Source: Anaerococcus sp. Marseille-Q7828 (GTDB lineage Bacteria > Bacillota > Clostridia > Tissierellales > Peptoniphilaceae). From it: a stretch of DNA of 64,000 nucleotides. This document shows positions 1 to 11,270 of the stretch, one piece after another; positions within the stretch are counted from its first letter, which is position 1; each line of letters begins with the position of its first letter. The notes beneath the pieces were generated by a model, which was not told where the DNA came from, did no database searches, and saw nothing but the letters and a program-made list of their open reading frames with translations. Location: the NCBI RefSeq assembly GCF_949769285.1, contig NZ_OX458331.1, positions 1,860,001 to 1,924,000 on the forward strand. Reading direction: 5' to 3'. The position numbers and the translations under genes were made by a program.

Positions 1-295
1 CATCTGTAACACCTGTTTCTTCAAGGTATTGGTCTAAGAATTGTTCTCTTAATCCTTCGTTTTGGTCAAGTGCTTCAGCAACTAAATCTTCAAGATAAAG
101 TACTTCAACGCCGTTATCTCTAAGAATGTCTGTGAATCTATCGTGTTCTTCTTGAGCAAGTTTTAAATCTGGAATATCATCAAATAATAATTCTTCCAAT
201 GTGTTTGGAGTTAGGTTTAATAATTCATCTCCTGGTCTGTGTACTAAAACTTTTTCAAGTTTATTAATTTCGCTTGTTACTTGTATAGCTGTCAT
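1..295 (-). CDS. arcA: arginine deiminase, N-terminal part (cut by window edge)
   Basis: Arginine deiminase hydrolyses arginine to citrulline and ammonia, the first step of the ADI pathway that yields ATP and raises pH in fermenting anaerobes. Only the first 98 codons are inside the window. The translation begins [20 protein letters not shown] and continues with [10 protein letters not shown] and [10 protein letters not shown], which are typical of the family N-terminus. The ATG at 295 follows an AGGAGG site by a few bases. It is transcribed away from the AraC-type regulator at 471, a plausible controller. The catalytic residues lie outside the window, so activity cannot be judged. Confidence 0.93.
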   Translation of the reverse strand, partial: MTAIQVTSEINKLEKVLVHRPGDELLNLTPNTLEELLFDDIPDLKLAQEEHDRFTDILRDNGVEVLYLEDLVAEALDQNEGLREQFLDQYLEETGVTD

Positions 296-316
296 TAAAA
301 TCCTCCTAAAAATTTT

Positions 317-331
317 GGGAAACATTTTCCC
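317..331. promoter_or_regulatory. palindrome in the arcA leader
   Basis: The sequence GGGAAACATTTTCCC is a perfect 6-3-6 inverted repeat between the likely arcA -10 (TATAAT on the minus strand near 338-345) and its ribosome binding site. It could be an operator for the divergent AraC-type protein or a small leader hairpin. Related half-motifs (GACATTCC, GACATTTTC) occur at about 350-380. Function is inferred from position only. Confidence 0.4.
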
Positions 332-470
332 TTACACATATATTATATGACATTCCAAAATTAAATGTAGGACATTTTCGAACTGATTAGTTGTAAAAAA
401 AGATATATTATATAGAACCTTCACTAAAATATGTGGTAAAATTGTAGTATACTTATTGTAAGGAGATAGA

Positions 471-1727
471 ATGAGTAATACACGTTTAGAAGGAAAATTT
501 GAATCCCACTTAGATTTATCCAGTCTTCTGACATATGAATATGAATTTGAAAGCTCCAATACAAAGCCAATGATTCACCAACAAGCACGCTTTCTACTAT
601 GCACAAAAGGTTCCGGGAAAATAACCCTAAACTCAAAAGAGTACGAAGTAAGAAAGAGATCTATCATTCTAATAGTGCCATGGGACATAACAGAAATCAC
701 ACAGGTTGATGAACAATTAGAATTTATTAAAATTGTATTTAATTACAGTGCTTTCACAGAATATTTATCAGACCTAGAGATATTTACAGAAAAAAACAGC
801 TCTTTTTATTCAGAAATAGAAGATAATAGAATAAAATACTTAAATGATATAGAATTTAAGAGCATTCTAAGAACAATGAAAAAATTTAGGGCTGAAGTTG
901 GAGATATTTCTATATATCATACACCTAATAAGGATAACTTTTCTAGAATTTATTTACTAGCATTATTAGTAGAATTGACTATTGAATTCCTTAGATCTAT
1001 AAATGTAACTGAAGAAATTGATAGCAAAGAGAAATCAGTCAACATAAATGAAATATTAAGTTATATGTACGCACATTTGGCCGATAAACTAACACTAGAA
1101 AAAGTATCATCAGTGTTTTTTATGAGCAAATCATCTATGGCCAAATATTTGAAAGAAAGTATCAACTATACATTCAAAGAATTATTAGATGATATGAAAT
1201 TTTCAAAATCAGTAGATTTGCTAGCCTATACCTCATTAACGCTTAGTGAGATTGCAAGCGAAGTTGGTTATAATGACGATTCCCACTTCATAAACTCTTT
1301 CCTACAAAGGGAGAAAGTTACACCAAGTGAATTTAGAGAAGATTATCTACACACAGAAAATAGACTAAAGCTATTTGAATCAGACACTAAAAAAGATCTC
1401 ATTAGATATATAGAAAATAATTTTAGAGACGAAGAATTGTCCATATCACTAGTATCCAAGAAATTTAATATGACAACTTCATCTGTAAACAAAATCCTAA
1501 ACTTCCAATTCGAGAAAAACTTTACAGAGTATTTAAATTATCTTAGAGTAACTGAAGCGGCAAATTTACTAAAAACGACCGATGAGCCAATTGAAGATAT
1601 AGCAATAAAAGTGGGATTTAACAACAGCAGAACATTTAGAAGAGCATTTAATCAGATAATACAAATAACCCCATCAAATTTTAGAAAAAATATTAACCTT
1701 CAACAATATGATGGAACTATAATGTAA
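471..1727 (+). CDS. AraC-family transcriptional regulator with two HTH domains
   Basis: A 418-residue regulator with an N-terminal cupin-like sensor region (about residues 40-110) and two complete AraC-type DNA-binding domains in tandem. The first spans about 190-288 (LTLEKVSSVFFMSKSSMAKY ... EIASEVGYNDDSHFINSF ... TPSEFRE) and the second about 305-405 (SISLVSKKFNMTTSSVNKIL ... DIAIKVGFNNSRTFRRAF ... TPSNFRK). Each contains both helix-turn-helix motifs. Ordinary members have one such domain in about 280-300 residues, so the second looks like an added or duplicated module. The ATG follows AAGGAG. The divergent arrangement with arcA suggests control of arginine catabolism, but the inducer is unknown. 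Confidence 0.9.
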   Translation: MSNTRLEGKFESHLDLSSLLTYEYEFESSNTKPMIHQQARFLLCTKGSGKITLNSKEYEVRKRSIILIVPWDITEITQVDEQLEFIKIVFNYSAFTEYLSDLEIFTEKNSSFYSEIEDNRIKYLNDIEFKSILRTMKKFRAEVGDISIYHTPNKDNFSRIYLLALLVELTIEFLRSINVTEEIDSKEKSVNINEILSYMYAHLADKLTLEKVSSVFFMSKSSMAKYLKESINYTFKELLDDMKFSKSVDLLAYTSLTLSEIASEVGYNDDSHFINSFLQREKVTPSEFREDYLHTENRLKLFESDTKKDLIRYIENNFRDEELSISLVSKKFNMTTSSVNKILNFQFEKNFTEYLNYLRVTEAANLLKTTDEPIEDIAIKVGFNNSRTFRRAFNQIIQITPSNFRKNINLQQYDGTIM

Positions 1728-1786
1728 TAGAAGTAAAAAGATTCATCTAAAAATGTGACACAAAAAAATATTGAAATATATAAAGT

Positions 1787-1823
1787 AAAACTCTTACAAG
1801 TAAAATAATTGTAAGAGTTTTTT
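1787..1823 (+). terminator. rho-independent terminator of the AraC-type gene
   Basis: Inverted repeat AACTCTTACAA ... TTGTAAGAGTT followed by a run of T, about 60 bases after the regulator stop codon. From here to the first tRNA at 2124 (about 300 bases) the DNA is AT-rich; I see no convincing gene in it. It presumably holds the 3' end and trailer of the long rRNA/tRNA transcript. Confidence 0.85.
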
Positions 1824-2123
1824 ATATTTAGCTCTTAATATACTATTAAAATAAATCAAGCTTTTGAACTGATTGTTTATTATAATAATCGTATATATTT
1901 AATAGTTGCAGAATTTCTTTTAATGATAAAGTAATATCAATAGAAAATATATAATATTTAAAATAGTCAATGGAAAATATCGTATAAAAAATCGAATTAA
2001 ATGATAAATTGTAGAGAAATGAGATCGGAAATTTTTGCAAATTTCATGTCGTCGTAACAAATATCGTAACAAGAAAATAAAAAAGCCCTCGCAAACGTTG
2101 AAATTGCAAGGGTTGTAAAATTA

Positions 2124-2200
2124 TGGCGTACCATTGAGGATTCGAACCCCAGGCCTTCTGGTCCGTAGCCAGACGCTCTATCCAGCTGAGCTAATGGTAC
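2124..2200 (-). tRNA. tRNA-Arg(ACG)
   Basis: Full cloverleaf on the minus strand with encoded CCA. The anticodon stem TCTGG/CCAGA encloses loop CTACGGA, giving anticodon ACG. A34 in this tRNA is normally deaminated to inosine by TadA. It is the last gene of the rRNA/tRNA transcript. Confidence 0.96.
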
Positions 2201-2226
2201 ATACAAAATATTCTATTTAAAATAAA

Positions 2227-2303
<77 letters not shown>

Positions 2304-2381
2304 ATAACTTGATTTCTTTTATTATAACACCAATGTGAAATTAATGCAAGAGAAATTTCAAATAACTATAAAATGTTAAAT

Positions 2382-2456
2382 TGGAGCGGATGACGAGATT
2401 CGAACTCGCGACCCTCGCCTTGGCAAGGCGATGCTCTACCACTGAGCCACATCCGC
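2382..2456 (-). tRNA. tRNA-Gly(GCC)
   Basis: Complete cloverleaf with CCA. Anticodon stem TCGCC/GGCGA, loop TTGCCAA, anticodon GCC. Confidence 0.96.
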
Positions 2457-2488
2457 ATATATCTTGTGAATTTTATTTTATAAATAAT

Positions 2489-2564
2489 GCTCCTCTAGCT
2501 ACACGGGCTTTTCTTGCTTCACAAGACCATTCCATGGAGGGTCCTCCCCTAGCCGGACGGGCTT
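2489..2564. repeat. GC-rich dispersed repeat element, copy 1
   Basis: Two AGC-N4-ACGGGCT-like motifs (agctacacgggct and agccggacgggct) flank a segment with a short hairpin (cttgcttcacaag) and the string ccatggagggtcctcccct. The second motif ends four bases before the CCA end of tRNA-Thr, so in the transcript the element lies directly behind the tRNA. Related copies occur at 3271, 3549, 21152 and 40795. The base composition is far higher in GC than the surroundings. Confidence 0.75.
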
Positions 2565-2567
2565 ATT

Positions 2568-2643
2568 TGGAGCTGATGATAGGACTTGAACCTACAACCT
2601 ATTGATTACAAATCAATTGCTCTGCCAATTGAGCTACATCAGC
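2568..2643 (-). tRNA. tRNA-Thr(TGT)
   Basis: Complete cloverleaf with CCA. The anticodon loop TTGTAAT gives anticodon TGT, which reads ACA. A GC-rich repeat element follows immediately. Confidence 0.96.
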
Positions 2644-2670
2644 GCTATATTTTCCATTACAAAAATTTAA

Positions 2671-3149
2671 TGGAGACATATATGAGATTCGAACTTGTCC
2701 CTCGTAGGGTTTCAAACCAAAACGATTTGAAATCTTTGAGGTGAATCATTGCGATAGCTTTGATGAGCCCAAAGAACTCTCCGCCGTAACGGCGATTATA
2801 ATCGAATTCTCCAGATAATTATTTTTTTAATGGCGACCTGGATGAGATTCGAACTTGTCCCTTGTAGGGTTTCAAATCAAAATGATTTGAAATCTTTGAG
2901 GTGAATCATTGCGATAGCTTTGATGAGCCCAAAGAACTCTCCGCCGTAACGGCGATTATAATCGAATTCTCCAGATAATTATTTTTTTAATGGCGACCTG
3001 GATGAGATTCGAACTTGTCCCTTGTAGGGTTTCAAATCAAAATGATTTGAAATCTTTGAGGTGAATCATTGCGATAGCTTTGATGAGCCCAAAGAACCCT
3101 CCGCCGTAACGGCGATTATAATCAATTTCTCCAGATAAATAGTTTTTTA
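2671..3149. repeat. tandem array of three 160-bp units carrying tRNA-Asp 3' ends
   Basis: Units begin at 2671, 2831 and 2991 (160, 160 and 159 bp), and the intact tRNA-Asp begins at 3150 exactly where a fourth unit would start. Each unit opens with a copy of the last 24 bases of tRNA-Asp (CCA, acceptor 3' strand and part of the T arm; minus strand). About 136 bp of unrelated DNA follow. This DNA contains the palindrome tttcaaatca-aaa-tgatttgaaa and the stem cgccgt/acggcg. Units 2 and 3 are almost identical; the tRNA part of unit 1 has diverged. No other tRNA arms remain in the units, so they cannot make functional tRNAs. Confidence 0.92.
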
Positions 3150-3226
3150 TGGCGACCTGGATGAGATTCGAACTCACGACCTCCGCCGTGACAGGGCGGC
3201 ATTCTAACCAGCTGAACTACCAGGCC
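3150..3226 (-). tRNA. tRNA-Asp(GTC)
   Basis: Complete cloverleaf with CCA. Anticodon stem CCGCC/GGCGG, loop CTGTCAC, anticodon GTC. Its 3' end is the parent of the partial copies in the tandem array immediately downstream in the transcript. Confidence 0.96.
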
Positions 3227-3270
3227 ATAAATTAATAACATTTGTAAATATATCTTTTTTTTATTATTCT

Positions 3271-3400
3271 CTAGCCGGACGGGCTTTTCTCGGGCTTGCC
3301 CAGCGAGTGCTCCGCACGGGTCCTCTATCAGCCTGACGTGCTAGTTTCTTGCTTCGCAAGACCATTTCATGGAGAGTGCTCCTCTAGCCGCACGGGCTAG
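3271..3400. repeat. GC-rich dispersed repeat element, copy 2 (composite)
   Basis: Starts with agccggacgggct and ends with agccgcacgggct, with a further cagcctgacgtgct in the middle. Internal hairpins are cgggcttgcccag and cttgcttcgcaag, and the strings gagtgctcc and ggtcctct recur. It appears to be two adjoining elements. It lies between tRNA-Asp and tRNA-Val and ends five bases before the CCA of tRNA-Val. Confidence 0.72.
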
Positions 3401-3405
3401 TTTTT

Positions 3406-3481
3406 TGGTGGAAGTAACAGGGCTCGAACCTGTGACCCCCTGCTTGTAAGGCAGATGCTCTCCCAACTGAGCTATACTTCC
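3406..3481 (-). tRNA. tRNA-Val(TAC)
   Basis: Complete cloverleaf with CCA. The anticodon loop TTACAAG gives anticodon TAC. Confidence 0.96.
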
Positions 3482-3548
3482 AGATCGTATGTATAAAGAA
3501 TTTTTCTCATATTACATACTAACCCGTCGGCTTGTTGATAAATAATTA

Positions 3549-3616
3549 GTCCTCGGACTTTCGTCCTGCGGTATTTCGCACTGTAGTGCGACTCCTACAT
3601 TAGCCGGAGGGGCTTG
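3549..3616. repeat. GC-rich dispersed repeat element, copy 3
   Basis: Reads agtcctcgg ... cctgcggtatttcgc-actgta-gtgcgactcct ... agccggaggggctt, closely matching the tandem units at 40795-41028 over its whole length. Here the central hairpin is cgcactgtagtgcg instead of cgcgcc...ggcgcg, so the stem changed in a compensated way. It ends two bases before the CCA of tRNA-Glu(TTC). Confidence 0.75.
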
Positions 3617-3618
3617 TT

Positions 3619-3693
3619 TGGTGACCCTACCGAGATTCGAACTCGGGATACCACCGTGAAAGGGTGGTGTCTTAACCGCTTGACCATAGGGCC
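3619..3693 (-). tRNA. tRNA-Glu(TTC)
   Basis: Complete cloverleaf with CCA. Anticodon stem CCACC/GGTGG, loop CTTTCAC, anticodon TTC. It closely resembles its neighbour tRNA-Glu(CTC), suggesting local duplication. Confidence 0.96.
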
Positions 3694-3814
3694 TTATTAC
3701 TTTTTTTAGCTGTATATAATTTTTCGAGATGATTCCGAAAAACTACACGCCGTGAACACGGTGGTTCTCCTTCAAACGAAGTCTGTCATACTTTTATTAT
3801 ATATAAGTAATATA

Positions 3815-3889
3815 TGGTGACCCCATCGGGATTCGAACCCGAGAACCCGCCGTGAGAGGGCGATGTCTTAACCGCTTGACCATGGGGCC
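3815..3889 (-). tRNA. tRNA-Glu(CTC)
   Basis: Complete cloverleaf with CCA. The anticodon stem pairs TCGCC with GGCGG around loop CTCTCAC, giving anticodon CTC. The outer pair of the stem is T-G. It differs from tRNA-Glu(TTC) mainly in the acceptor, anticodon and T stems. A dedicated reader for GAG is not essential in an AT-rich genome. Confidence 0.94.
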
Positions 3890-4004
3890 AAACAAAATTT
3901 CTTTTGAATATTGTTATGATATATTAAATTAATTTCAAAGCTTCGCTTTGATATGTCTTCGTCGGCTACAAAACGAAATCGTAGATTTCTGTTTCGCGAC
4001 ATTT

Positions 4005-4041
4005 GACCTACCAGCCAAAACAAAGTTTTGGGGTTAGGATC
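4005..4041. repeat. hairpin repeat family, copy 1
   Basis: Imperfect inverted repeat gacctaccagccaaaac / gttttggggttaggatc around a three-base loop. The same arms recur at 4775-4834 and 8241-8280. All three copies lie in spacers of the rRNA/tRNA operon. Upstream bases (cgtcggct ... cgcgac) also resemble those before the copy at 8241. Confidence 0.65.
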
Positions 4042-4045
4042 AAGA

Positions 4046-4075
4046 AACCGCTTGACCATGGGGGCCAAACAAAAT
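4046..4075 (-). pseudogene. fragment of a tRNA-Glu 5' end with flanking leader
   Basis: These 30 bases repeat the 5' end of tRNA-Glu(CTC) together with its upstream flank (aaccgcttgaccatg, then ggggccaaacaaaat); the original lies near 3868-3897. One extra G is inserted. It has no anticodon or T arm, so it is a dead partial duplication. Confidence 0.75.
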
Positions 4076-4110
4076 CGTGAACAAAGCACGATTATTATTT
4101 AATAAAAAAA

Positions 4111-4187
4111 TGGTAGCGAAGAAGAGACTTGAACTCTTGACACTCCGGGTATGAACCGAATGCTCTAGCCAACTGAGCTACTTCGCC
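4111..4187 (-). tRNA. tRNA-Met(CAT), elongator
   Basis: Complete cloverleaf with CCA. Loop TTCATAC, anticodon CAT. The first acceptor pair is normal and the body is of elongator type, unlike the initiator next to it. A tRNA-Ile2 with CAT cannot be fully excluded without modification data, but the acceptor GGCGAAG fits elongator Met. Confidence 0.88.
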
Positions 4188-4246
4188 ATATATAATAGTG
4201 TTATGTTTTTTGATGGTATCATATTTTTTTCCATCAGAACTTTTTT

Positions 4247-4323
<77 letters not shown>

Positions 4324-4392
4324 TCATTTTAGTATTACAAGAACTATACTATTAATTTAAGTAAATTCACACTCTAATAAAAAAGCTTTTCT

Positions 4393-4467
4393 TGGCGCTC
4401 AGGGTGGGACTCGAACCCACAACCTACCGGTTAACAGCCGGGTGCTCCACCATTGAGCTACCTAAGC
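4393..4467 (-). tRNA. tRNA-Asn(GTT)
   Basis: Complete cloverleaf with CCA. Loop TGTTAAC, anticodon GTT. First tRNA after 5S rRNA in the transcript. Confidence 0.96.
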
Positions 4468-4534
4468 ATATTTATACTTGATATTATTTCATCTATTACT
4501 AGTCTAGCCTATATTGGCTAGCTAGTAGTAAATG

Positions 4535-4650
4535 TTTGGCGATTTCCTACTCTACCGGGAGGTCGCCCTCCGAGTACCATCGGCGTTATGAGGCTTAACT
4601 TCTGTGTTCGGTATGGAAACAGGTGTATCCCTCATGCAATCATCACCATA
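4535..4650 (-). rRNA. rrf: 5S ribosomal RNA
   Basis: About 116 bases on the minus strand with the conserved core CCATACCGAACACAGAAGTT and the segment CGCCGATGGTACTCGG. It lies 3' of the 23S gene and 5' of tRNA-Asn. Ends are estimated from pairing of the terminal stem and may shift by a few bases. Confidence 0.95.
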
Positions 4651-4774
4651 TTTAGTTTATGAACCATTAAATAGCGTTCAGTTAAACTTACCTTCATACA
4701 GATTGATTATCAATACGATTGGTTCGTAAGTTTCTACCAATCGCGCTTTGCGCTATTGGGAAACTCTGAACGAG

Positions 4775-4834
4775 GACCTACCATCAATTTGTCCTCAATA
4801 AGCCGGACGGGCTAACTACAAATTGGGTTAGGTC
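4775..4834. repeat. hairpin repeat family, copy 2, with a nested GC-rich motif
   Basis: Arms gacctaccatcaatttg and caaattgggttaggtc form the same stem as the copy at 8241. Here the loop is enlarged and contains agccggacgggcta (4801-4814), the hallmark of the GC-rich dispersed element. It lies in the 23S-5S spacer. Confidence 0.7.
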
Positions 4835-4837
4835 TCT

Positions 4838-4859
4838 CAAACAATATTTCCAGTCAAGA
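4838..4859 (-). other. pre-23S rRNA processing stem, 3' arm
   Basis: These 22 bases are perfectly complementary to 7974-7995 at the other end of the 23S gene. In the transcript they form the long terminal duplex that RNase III or Mini-III type enzymes use to release 23S rRNA. Confidence 0.88.
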
Positions 4860-7973
<3,114 letters not shown>

Positions 7974-7995
7974 TCTTGACTGGAAATATTGTTTG
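7974..7995 (-). other. pre-23S rRNA processing stem, 5' arm
   Basis: Partner of 4838-4859: the 22 bases are an exact reverse complement, so precursor 23S rRNA closes on itself here. Confidence 0.88.
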
Positions 7996-8240
7996 CTATT
8001 TAATTTTATGCCTAAGCTGAGGGGGTTCGAAATCTTTGATTTCGAATCTTTTTGATTTCTGATATCTTTAGATATCAGAGGCAAAAAGACGCTAGTACTT
8101 TGTTTGTACTTTCCTTTCCTCTGTTAGGTGGTTCATATTTTTAAATAGTAATTTATGTAGCTAACTAGACTTACTAGTAGCTACAAGATGCGTCGGCTTG
8201 CTGACAAAGTTGCAAGCAACTTTGAAACGCCGCGACGTCT

Positions 8241-8280
8241 GACCTTCCATCAATTTTGCTTTGCAAAATTGGGATAGGTC
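8241..8280. repeat. hairpin repeat family, copy 3
   Basis: Inverted repeat gaccttccatcaattttg / caaaattgggataggtc with a very short loop, in the spacer between tRNA-Ile and 23S. It ends four bases before the tRNA-Ile CCA. The bases before it (cgtcggcttgctgac ... cgcgacgtct) resemble those before copy 1. Confidence 0.68.
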
Positions 8281-8284
8281 ATTA

Positions 8285-8361
<77 letters not shown>

Positions 8362-8401
8362 AAGCAATTAATAGGCACCAATTAATTTGTTTCTAATAGT
8401 T

Positions 8402-8452
8402 AGGAAACAACGTATCGTTTCCTTTCCAATGGGAGCGTACCCCCATTGGAAT
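8402..8452 (-). other. two hairpins directly behind 16S rRNA
   Basis: Two perfect or near-perfect inverted repeats follow the 16S 3' end in the transcript: ccaatgggagcg/tacccccattgg (about 8427-8450) and aggaaac-aacgtatc-gtttcct (8402-8423). They are likely structural parts of the 16S processing or antitermination region. Confidence 0.5.
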
Positions 8453-8457
8453 TCTCT

Positions 8458-9992
<1,535 letters not shown>

Positions 9993-10136
9993 ATATTTTT
10001 ACTACTTATATTGTAGTTTTAATTCTTTATGAAAGCCATCTAATCATGACTCGTTTCATTTACACTGATTATTAATCAATGCGTGATTTAAATTTATCCA
10101 TCTATTGATATATAGATTGAATCATTTTAGGTTACT

Positions 10137-10150
10137 CAAATTAATTGCTT
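10137..10150 (-). other. candidate pre-16S processing stem
   Basis: The leader sequence CAATTAATTTG on the minus strand here is complementary to CAAATTAATTG behind 16S (8379-8389), and the adjoining AAGCAATTAA can pair with TTAATTGCTT next to tRNA-Ile. It is weaker and more AT-rich than the 23S stem. Confidence 0.45.
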
Positions 10151-10227
10151 AAAGTTTAATTACTATTTAAATGTAGATAGTTTATTTTGACTATCTGGTT
10201 CATTGTCGCTTGTTAACGACAAGATAT

Positions 10228-10256
10228 ATAATACCATGGTATTTTTATCTTGTCAA
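10228..10256 (-). promoter_or_regulatory. rRNA operon promoter
   Basis: Minus-strand TTGACA (10251-10256), a 17-base spacer and TATTAT (10228-10233), close to the sigma-A consensus, about 235 bases before 16S. The other bases between 16S and msrA (about 320) are AT-rich leader with no gene visible. Confidence 0.88.
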
Positions 10257-10282
10257 CACTTTTTTTTAATATTTTTTATAAA

Positions 10283-10308
10283 AAAAGATGCACATATGTG
10301 CACCTTTA
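10283..10308 (-). terminator. terminator after msrA
   Basis: Symmetrical stem AGGTGCACAT/ATGTGCATCT followed on the minus strand by seven T, just behind msrA and just before the rRNA promoter. It insulates the two transcripts. Confidence 0.85.
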
Positions 10309-10314
10309 TATTTT

Positions 10315-10806
10315 TTAGCTGAAATTTGGCTTATCATTAAGGTTTATATGACAATAGCCTCTTGGGTTTTTGTCTAAATAATCTTGGTGATAGTCTTCTG
10401 CTATTATAAAATTTTTGAGTTCTTCTACTTCAACTCTTATTTCTTTGTCAGCCTTCTCTTGTTTACTTTTTATAAACTCTCTAGTCTTTTCTAAGTCCTT
10501 TATATCTTTTGAATAAACCCCTGTTCTATATTGTCGACCTATATCATTTCCTTGTCTGTTTACTGAAAATGGATCTATTATATAGTAGAGATATTCCAAA
10601 AGTTTTTCTAAGCTTATAGTCTCATCATCATATTTGATATGAACTGTTTCTGCATGGTCGGTTAGGGCAACTTTTTGGTAGTTGGTTTCTTCGCTTCTGC
10701 CATTTGCATAGCCTACTTCTGTATCAACTACACCATCTACTTGTTTAAAATAGGCTTCTACTCCCCAAAAACATCCTCCTGCTAGATATATTTCTTTTAT
10801 CATCAT
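10315..10806 (-). CDS. msrA: peptide-methionine (S)-S-oxide reductase MsrA
   Basis: Reduces the S-epimer of methionine sulfoxide in oxidised proteins, in the cytoplasm. The catalytic motif GGCFWGVEAYF is at residues 10-20, with the nucleophilic Cys at position 12. The family residues GYANG and HAETVHIKYD, and the C-terminal EDYHQDYLDKNP, are present. At 163 residues it is a stand-alone MsrA without a fused MsrB. The start overlaps the stop of the upstream exporter gene as ATGA; a second ATG three bases on has better spacing to AAGGAG. Last gene of the operon dnaJ-like/thrE/thrE2/msrA. Confidence 0.95.
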   Translation of the reverse strand: MMIKEIYLAGGCFWGVEAYFKQVDGVVDTEVGYANGRSEETNYQKVALTDHAETVHIKYDDETISLEKLLEYLYYIIDPFSVNRQGNDIGRQYRTGVYSKDIKDLEKTREFIKSKQEKADKEIRVEVEELKNFIIAEDYHQDYLDKNPRGYCHINLNDKPNFS

Positions 10807-11270
10807 GTCTCCTTTAAATAATCTGTTCTTTTTGTTCCTCTTATCCTAAATTTTTTCATTGATGTTGATAGTGAACTTGCTAATAGTACTCCAAAGGCTA
10901 AAGCTCCCGCTATTGCTATAGATTTGTAAAAACTTGCTATAGCATTTTGGCTTTGATTATTTATAAAAAATCTCATGGTATTATATATTGCTTCCCCTGG
11001 ACATAGATTAATTACTCCAGGGATTATAAATATTGATGCTGGAAATTTGAATTTCCTTGCTTGGATTTCAGATATACTGGCTATGACTAGGGCTGATAGA
11101 AAGCTTGCTACATAGATACTTGATGTTGTGTTTAATACAAGCTTATAGATTATCCATCCTATACCACCATTTATTCCAGAAACTAAAAGTGCTCTTTTTG
11201 GCATTGAAAACACTAGGCCAAAACCTATTGATGATAATATACTAACTATAAATTCAATTATATATCTCAT
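10803..11270 (-). CDS. threonine/serine exporter, small subunit (DUF3815/YjjB-like)
   Basis: A 155-residue membrane protein with four or five hydrophobic segments and the sequence FIIPGVINLCPGEAIYNTMR, typical of the C-terminal half of ThrE-type exporters. In Corynebacterium ThrE both halves are in one chain; here, as in E. coli YjjP-YjjB, they are split. The ATG follows directly on the stop codon of the large subunit (TAAATG), so the two are translationally coupled. Substrate (threonine/serine or a dicarboxylate such as succinate) cannot be decided from sequence. Confidence 0.85.
   Translation of the reverse strand: MRYIIEFIVSILSSIGFGLVFSMPKRALLVSGINGGIGWIIYKLVLNTTSSIYVASFLSALVIASISEIQARKFKFPASIFIIPGVINLCPGEAIYNTMRFFINNQSQNAIASFYKSIAIAGALAFGVLLASSLSTSMKKFRIRGTKRTDYLKET

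Noticed and set aside
1846-2206. Two short minus-strand frames next to the tRNA-Arg gene
   Set aside because: One is low-complexity Ile/Tyr/Phe sequence without an SD; the other reads through tRNA-Arg(ACG).
2671-3149. CRISPR-like array
   Set aside because: Units are 160 bp and directly adjoining with no unique spacers, and each carries a tRNA 3' end; no cas genes are present.
3868-4089. 73-codon open frame on the minus strand
   Set aside because: It runs through tRNA-Glu(CTC), a hairpin repeat and a tRNA fragment, so it is not a gene.
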